Part shown: positions 51,050 through 55,481 of the stretch, one piece after another | Layout of the letters: each line of letters begins with the position of its first letter | How positions within the stretch are numbered: the stretch's first letter is position 1 | From: Clostridia bacterium | GTDB taxonomy: Bacteria; Bacillota; Clostridia; Christensenellales; QALW01 | Direction: 5' to 3' | Length of the DNA stretch: 55,481 nt | Assembly (NCBI GenBank): GCA_900769815.1 | Contig: CAAGID010000019.1 | Span: 1 to 55,481 of the forward strand | Program-made: the position numbers and the translations under genes | The notes under the pieces: model-generated | Database searches by the model: none | Told to the model about the DNA's origin: nothing | What the model saw: the letters and a program-made list of their open reading frames with translations, nothing else

Positions 51050-52669
51050 ATGAAAGACCTTCAATACTTTGAACTTCATAAAATGGTAAAAAGAAAATAT
51101 CTTGCAAAGGGCAAGAACTATATTACTTTTGATGAAAGCTGGAGTATAGAAAATACAAACCCTCCCGTTTTGTTTGCCACAGAAGATTTTAAAGAGTGCC
51201 TTAAAAAATCCTTTGAGATTACTCTCGGAGAAAATACGGATAAGAAAATAAAACTTTCACAAAAAGATATGTCGGAAAATTCTTTTGAAATTACTGTTAC
51301 GGATAACGAAGTTTTGTTTTCTGCTGCCAACAATTTTATGCTTGTTCAGGCTCTTTTTTATGCGGAAGACTTAATGAAACAGTATGGTGACGGCTCGCTT
51401 GAAAAGAAAAAGTATACTGTATCAACAAAAATTAAGGAAAGACTCGCAACATCTGCTCTTGAAAATGATGAGTTTACAAAGGAATACGTAAACGTTTTAC
51501 TTCATTTTGGCTACACAGGAGCTATATTATATTTCCATAACGCAGAAAGCCTTAATAATCTTCGCGAAAAGGGAATGAAAGTATATCTTTTTAGCGATGA
51601 AAGTGACTATTTTGAACTTTATGATGGTGTAATATCTGAAAAAGGCGATATTTTGAGTCTTGAAAACATAGAAGACAAAATCGCTTATATTAAAGCAACT
51701 GATAAAAAAACGGTTATTTTATCTCTTGATGAGGGACAGGCTATTGAACGTGACGGCGTTGATTTTATAACCAAGCAAGGCTCCCTTGTTATGGCACAGC
51801 CGTCAAATTTATTCAGAAATTTATTTGATGAAGCAAAAAGAAAAGATATAAAAATCTGGGTATTAAATTATGGCGGAGGTAAAACTGAAGAAGTGCCTGC
51901 TATGCCGTATATTCCTGCAATGATGCAGTGGTTTATGCGTTTGAATTCATTAAAGGAATTTGATGTTGATTGTACCGTTGAGAGCGGAAGATTTGGTTTT
52001 ATTCCGTCTATCGTAGGCGAATTCACTAAAGCTATGAATTATGTTCCTTGTGATGAGGGAGGAATTTGTATTCAGAAACTAGCTTCAATGCATTACGGTG
52101 CTGAAAATACAGAAAAAGTTATGATGGCATTTAAAAAGGTAACTGACGGTGTAAATTATCTTATTTATAATTACGCTGATTTTGATGGACCTTTGCAGTT
52201 TGGACCTGCATATCCGTTAATAAACGGTGACCTTTATGAATATGATTTTGAAAATAACGATATTACTCTTGAAACAGACGTTAACCTTAAAGCAGCAGAT
52301 TGCTTTAATAAGGCATCTATGATTTTGAGCCACATTGAAAATGATGAAGCACAGCAATTATCTTCTATTTTAGGGTTTCTTGTTAATACGCTTGTTACTT
52401 GTGCCAATACAAAAAGATGGTACAGAAGAATAGATGCACTTAAGAAAACGGATACTGATTATAAACAGAATTTCTTGTATGAGCAGTTATTAAAAATCGG
52501 TGAGCAAGAAATAAAAAATGCTTACGATACAGCTGATATTCTTATAAAAGCACCCTTTCTTGAGGGCAGTAATACAGAGTTATTATGCACTGCAAACGCT
52601 CTTGAGGCAAAAATTCGTTTAACGGAAAACGCTTTAAATGAGATACGTAAAAAAATCAATAAAAATTAG
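51050..52669 (+). CDS. Unrecognised 539-residue protein, possibly related to glycoside hydrolases
   Basis: No firm family. It has no signal peptide or membrane helix, so it looks cytosolic. The first 120 residues (LVQALFYAEDLMKQYGDGSL) recall the N-terminal alpha/beta domain of GH67/GH20-like enzymes. The middle has TIM-barrel-like beta-strand phrases (GYTGAILYFH, DIKIWVLNYGGG), a YNYADFDGPLQFGPAYPLI motif and a helical C-terminus. The start is ATG at 51050 with AGGAG 8 nt upstream, immediately after the previous terminator's T-run. A GTG at 51020 lies in that hairpin and is rejected. Carbohydrate-linked function is a guess. Confidence 0.7.
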   Translation: MKDLQYFELHKMVKRKYLAKGKNYITFDESWSIENTNPPVLFATEDFKECLKKSFEITLGENTDKKIKLSQKDMSENSFEITVTDNEVLFSAANNFMLVQALFYAEDLMKQYGDGSLEKKKYTVSTKIKERLATSALENDEFTKEYVNVLLHFGYTGAILYFHNAESLNNLREKGMKVYLFSDESDYFELYDGVISEKGDILSLENIEDKIAYIKATDKKTVILSLDEGQAIERDGVDFITKQGSLVMAQPSNLFRNLFDEAKRKDIKIWVLNYGGGKTEEVPAMPYIPAMMQWFMRLNSLKEFDVDCTVESGRFGFIPSIVGEFTKAMNYVPCDEGGICIQKLASMHYGAENTEKVMMAFKKVTDGVNYLIYNYADFDGPLQFGPAYPLINGDLYEYDFENNDITLETDVNLKAADCFNKASMILSHIENDEAQQLSSILGFLVNTLVTCANTKRWYRRIDALKKTDTDYKQNFLYEQLLKIGEQEIKNAYDTADILIKAPFLEGSNTELLCTANALEAKIRLTENALNEIRKKINKN

Positions 52670-52689
52670 TAGTCTGTTTTATATAAATG

Positions 52690-52698
52690 TGATAAAAT
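52690..52698 (+). promoter_or_regulatory. Possible extended -10 promoter of the sufC operon
   Basis: TGaTAAAAT at 52690-52698; a second -10-like TATAAT lies at 52698-52703. No good -35 box. The sufC start is at 52727. Confidence 0.4.
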
Positions 52699-52726
52699 AT
52701 AATAAAACTTCTATGGAGGCATTATA

Positions 52727-53455
52727 ATGCTTGAATTACAACACATTTCATACTGTGTAAAGGATGAAAATAATAAAGAGAAAGAGATTTTGAAAGATAT
52801 CTCTGTAAAAATAAATGACCGTTTTGTTGCAGTTACAGGACCTAATGGCGGTGGAAAAAGTACACTTGCAAAGATTATTTCAGGTATATACACACCTACA
52901 AGCGGAAAAATTATTCTTGACGGGGAAGATATTACCGATTTGTCCATTACTGAACGTGCTAAAAAAGGTATCAGCTTTGCATTCCAACAGCCTGTGCGTT
53001 TCAAAGGAATCACGGTAAAAGACCTAATCAGTCTTGCAGCAGGCAGAAATTTAAAAATTGCTGAAGCTTGTGATTATCTTTCTGAGGTAGGTCTATGTGC
53101 AAGAGATTATATTAACCGTGAAGTAAATGCATCTCTTTCAGGTGGCGAGCTTAAACGTATTGAAATTGCAATGATAATTGCCCGCTGTACGAAGTTTTCT
53201 GTTTTTGATGAACCTGAAGCAGGAATCGACCTATGGTCTTTTAATAATCTTATTCAGGTTTTCCAAAATATGCATAAAAAGATAAATGGTACAATACTTA
53301 TTATTTCACATCAGGAAAGAATCTTAGATATTGCCGATAAAATTCTTGTTGTTGCCGACGGCAGAGTTGCTGATTTTGGTGTAAAGAAAGATATTCTTCC
53401 AAGCCTTTTAAGCGGTAAACAGATTGCTTGCAAAACACTCATTGATAAACTTTAA
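52727..53455 (+). CDS. sufC: SufC-type Fe-S assembly ATPase
   Basis: A 242-residue ABC-type ATPase of the SUF system. Walker A is GPNGGGKST (Lys44), the Q loop is FAFQQPVRFKG, the signature LSGGELKRIEI, Walker B FSVFDEPEAGIDL and the H loop IISHQERIL. The FQxP and DEPEAGID features separate SufC from transport ATPases. Only one partner gene follows, giving a minimal two-gene arrangement known from archaea and anaerobes. GGAGG precedes the ATG. Confidence 0.93.
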   Translation: MLELQHISYCVKDENNKEKEILKDISVKINDRFVAVTGPNGGGKSTLAKIISGIYTPTSGKIILDGEDITDLSITERAKKGISFAFQQPVRFKGITVKDLISLAAGRNLKIAEACDYLSEVGLCARDYINREVNASLSGGELKRIEIAMIIARCTKFSVFDEPEAGIDLWSFNNLIQVFQNMHKKINGTILIISHQERILDIADKILVVADGRVADFGVKKDILPSLLSGKQIACKTLIDKL

Positions 53456-53465
53456 GGAGAATTAT

Positions 53466-54383
53466 ATGAATCAGATACAAAAAGATTTGCTTGAACAGAT
53501 TGCCGGAATACATGAAGTTCCGCAAGGGGCATATAATATCCGTATGAACGGCGAAGGTGCAGGCAGAAACGTTACTGAAAATATTGATATAGTCACAAAA
53601 GAAGACAAACAGGGTATTGATATAATTATCAAACCCAATACAAAAAATGAGAGTGTGCATATTCCCGTTATTTTAAGTCAGACAGGCTTAACTGATCTTG
53701 TATATAACGATTTTTATATTGGCGAAAACTCCGATGTTACTATTGTTGCCGGTTGCGGTATTCACAATGCGGGTGATGAAAAAAGTCAGCACGATGGAAT
53801 ACATACCTTTCACGTAGGCAAAAATGCGAAGATAAGATATATTGAAAAGCATTACGGCGAAGGTGACGGTAACGGGGAAAACGTAATGAATCCCACCACT
53901 GTAATTTTCATTGATGAAGACGGTTATATGGAAATGGAGACTGCGCAGATAAAGGGCATTTCCTCTACAAAACGGGATACTAAGGCTACCCTCGAAAAGG
54001 GTGCAACACTTATTGTGAAGGAAAAACTTATGACACACGGAAATCAGTATGCCGAAACTAATTTTGACGTTGAACTTAATGGTGAAGGCTCCTCAACCCA
54101 TGTTGTTTCACGTGCAGTAGCAAAGGATAATTCAAGACAACTTTTTCTTTCAAACGTAAAAGGGAATAACCGTTCAAGCGGACATACTGAGTGCGACGCT
54201 ATAATTATGGATAATGCCGTTGTAAAAGCAATTCCTGAAATTACTGCGGCTCACGTTGATGCAAGCCTTATTCACGAAGCTGCTATCGGTAAAATTGCAG
54301 GAGAGCAGATTATCAAACTTATGACTTTAGGACTTACTGAAAAAGAAGCAGAGGAACAGATTATTAGCGGGTTCCTTAAATAA
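53466..54383 (+). CDS. SufB/SufD-family Fe-S scaffold subunit (minimal two-gene Suf system)
   Basis: A 305-residue SufBD-fold protein, shorter than SufB (about 470). It has beta-helix phrases (NFDVELNGEGSSTHVVSRAV, then SGHTECDAIIMD), and the ending EAAIGKIAGEQIIKLMTLGLTEKEAEEQIISGF matches the SufB/D C-terminus. Cys243 in HTECD is conserved. The second Cys that E. coli SufB uses near its GAHTFP block is absent here (DNAVVKAIPEI). The start is ATG at 53466 with AAGGAG upstream, 10 nt after sufC. Confidence 0.9.
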   Translation: MNQIQKDLLEQIAGIHEVPQGAYNIRMNGEGAGRNVTENIDIVTKEDKQGIDIIIKPNTKNESVHIPVILSQTGLTDLVYNDFYIGENSDVTIVAGCGIHNAGDEKSQHDGIHTFHVGKNAKIRYIEKHYGEGDGNGENVMNPTTVIFIDEDGYMEMETAQIKGISSTKRDTKATLEKGATLIVKEKLMTHGNQYAETNFDVELNGEGSSTHVVSRAVAKDNSRQLFLSNVKGNNRSSGHTECDAIIMDNAVVKAIPEITAAHVDASLIHEAAIGKIAGEQIIKLMTLGLTEKEAEEQIISGFLK

Positions 54384-54395
54384 CAGAGGATAATT

Positions 54396-55376
54396 ATGAA
54401 ACTTTTTGTTTATTCGTTTAGGTCTTTTGATGAAAAAGTAATTTTTGAAGACCTTAAAAATAAATATGATTTTGAGTATGCTTATACTCATGAGTATCCA
54501 AGCATTGAAAATGCTTATTTAGCGGAAGGTTATGATGCGGTTTCATTTACGCCCTGTACTTGTGACAGAGAGCTTATTGATGCCTTCAATAAAGTAGGTG
54601 TAAAATATATTGCCGCAAGAAGCATCGGATATAATCATATTGACATTGATTATGCTAAAAGCCTTGGTATGGGCATTTGTCATGTTACCTATGAACCCGA
54701 TTCTGTTGCTGATTATGCAGTAATGCTTATGCTTATGGGCTGCAGAAAAACTGCACACATCATTAAAAGGGCAGAACTTCAGGATTTTTCATTAAAAGGA
54801 AAGCTTGGCAAAGACTTACGTGATTGCACAGTAGGTGTTATCGGTACAGGTAAAATAGGTGCAACTGTAATTAAAAGGCTTTCTGCCTTCGGTTGCAAAA
54901 TTATCGCAAACGACATCTATGAAAATCAAGACTTAAAAAATATTTGTGAATATGTTTCATTGGATGAGCTTATTGCAAGCAGCGATATTATAACTTTACA
55001 CGCTCTTGTTACCGATGAGAATGTTCATTTGCTAAACCAAGAACGCTTTTCCAAAATGAAAGACGGTGTAATGATAATTAACACTGCCCGTGGTCTTCTT
55101 ATTGATACTGATGCATTGATTGAAGCGATACGTTTAGGTAAAGTTGGCTTTGCAGGACTTGACGTTCTTGAAAATGAAGATGGGCTTTATTACTATAACC
55201 GTTCAGGGGATATTATTGATAATCCCCAAATGGCAATTTTAAGGTCCTTTCCTAATGTTCTTTTAATGCCACATACTGCTTTTTATACTGAAAAAGTTGT
55301 GTATGCTATGGCTGAAAACGTTGTGAAAGGCGTTATTGATATGATTGAGGGCAATGAAAACCCCTTAATTAACTGA
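54396..55376 (+). CDS. D-lactate dehydrogenase, VanH-like subgroup
   Basis: A 326-residue D-2-hydroxyacid dehydrogenase. It has the Rossmann motif GVIGTGKIGATVIKRL, the catalytic Arg region INTARGLLIDTDAL, an acid in DVLENEDG and the catalytic His in LLMPHTAFYT. Phrases such as RSIGYNHIDIDYA, PDSVADYAVMLMLM and ELQDFSLKG...KDLRDCTVGVIG closely follow VanH-type and Ldh-type D-lactate dehydrogenases. No VanA/D-type ligase or VanX is adjacent, so a fermentative or redox role is likelier than glycopeptide resistance. GAGGA precedes the ATG, 12 nt after the Suf gene. Confidence 0.9.
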   Translation: MKLFVYSFRSFDEKVIFEDLKNKYDFEYAYTHEYPSIENAYLAEGYDAVSFTPCTCDRELIDAFNKVGVKYIAARSIGYNHIDIDYAKSLGMGICHVTYEPDSVADYAVMLMLMGCRKTAHIIKRAELQDFSLKGKLGKDLRDCTVGVIGTGKIGATVIKRLSAFGCKIIANDIYENQDLKNICEYVSLDELIASSDIITLHALVTDENVHLLNQERFSKMKDGVMIINTARGLLIDTDALIEAIRLGKVGFAGLDVLENEDGLYYYNRSGDIIDNPQMAILRSFPNVLLMPHTAFYTEKVVYAMAENVVKGVIDMIEGNENPLIN

Positions 55377-55396
55377 AAAAAGGTTATAAAAAATTC

Positions 55397-55425
55397 TTGA
55401 CAAAGGAATTTTTAAGGAGTATAAT
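55397..55425 (+). promoter_or_regulatory. Consensus promoter of the gene at the window end
   Basis: Perfect TTGACA (55397-55402), 17-nt spacer, perfect TATAAT (55420-55425). Confidence 0.88.
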
Positions 55426-55450
55426 ACGAAAAAAGTAAGGAGAAAAAGCA

Positions 55451-55481
55451 ATGTTTAATCGTATTGACCGTTTCTATTTTA
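55451..55481 (+). CDS. Start of an unidentified gene (10 codons)
   Basis: ATG at 55451 with AAGGAG upstream and a consensus promoter. It reads MFNRIDRFYF and then leaves the window. Too short to name. Confidence 0.6.
   Translation, partial: MFNRIDRFYF

Noticed and set aside
54396..55376. Start of a vancomycin-resistance cluster
   Set aside because: Only a VanH-like dehydrogenase is present. No ligase, dipeptidase or vanRS pair adjoins it on the side that can be seen.
1..55481. CRISPR array, prophage, transposon or toxin-antitoxin system
   Set aside because: I saw no regularly spaced repeats, transposase or integrase motifs, phage structural genes or small toxin-antitoxin pairs.

Overview
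The window comes from a low-GC, endospore-forming, anaerobic Firmicute, almost certainly a member of the Clostridia (Eubacteriales). The evidence is a complete spoIIIAA-AH operon, an alpha/beta-type small acid-soluble spore protein, homodimeric glycyl-tRNA synthetase, a C4-type ribosomal protein L28, a two-gene SufC/SufB-type Fe-S assembly system, a TM1266-type hydrogenase-associated regulator and strong GGAGG ribosome binding sites. I cannot name a genus. Most of the window is chromosomal backbone; I see no phage, insertion sequence, CRISPR array or integrative element.

Layout. 1-2.6 kb: addB (partial) and glyQS on the minus strand, each with its own promoter. 2.7-4.2 kb: a secreted, membrane-anchored GH71/GH99-like protein. 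4.3-8.4 kb: nth, obgE, nadD, yqeK, rsfS, interrupted by a minus-strand membrane-protein gene that overlaps the end of obgE. 8.4-12 kb: pgi followed by a Wzz/BY-kinase/PHP-phosphatase exopolysaccharide control trio with no polysaccharide genes attached. 12-14.4 kb (minus): alpha/beta hydrolase plus an unusual class B sortase with an SH3 tail. 14.5-26.4 kb: mutS2; a two-component system with an HtrA-like protein; a zinc-ribbon membrane protein (minus); a class A PBP; a PucR-type HTH protein; a C-terminal processing protease. 26.4-29.1 kb: a consensus promoter, an attenuator-like leader RNA, then a TM1266-type regulator with a lipoprotein/permease/ATPase ABC importer. 29.1-32.8 kb: two divergent small proteins with sporulation-like signals, a selenium/sulfur-type cysteine desulfurase divergent from a DUF3343 carrier-like protein, IscS/NifS, and a PRC-barrel protein with a 48-residue partner. 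33-35 kb: AI-2E-type permease, then ireB-ruvX-DUF1292. 35.1-41.5 kb: the macromolecular synthesis cluster dgt-dnaG-rpoD-trmK-nif3-like-COG1579, followed by RNase P RNA. 41.6-46.1 kb: spoIIIAA-AH. 46.1-46.9 kb: a structured, locally GC-rich non-coding stretch, rpmB and tRNA-Arg(ACG). 46.9-49.7 kb: a second two-component system, the small spore protein and a small Cys-rich SH3 protein. 49.7-55.5 kb: a CapA-like protein, an unrecognised 539-residue protein, the two-gene Suf system, a VanH-like D-lactate dehydrogenase and the start of one more gene.

How it works together. Core replication, transcription and translation genes (dnaG, rpoD, rnpB, obgE, rsfS, rpmB, tRNA) are mixed with envelope genes (PBP, sortase, HtrA, CtpA-like, CapA, BY-kinase trio) and sporulation genes. 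Regulation is legible in several places: many sigma-A promoters with 17-nt spacers, intrinsic terminators placed directly against the next ribosome binding site, and candidate sigma-E/K/G elements near the sporulation genes.

The best candidates for something undescribed are the attenuator leader at 26454-26580 upstream of the TM1266/ABC importer operon, the structured intergenic region at 46085-46396, the palindromic divergent promoter at 29392-29418, the HtrA-like protein whose catalytic Asp is replaced by Glu, and the sortase-SH3/hydrolase pair. I did not find a clear new defence or mobile system.
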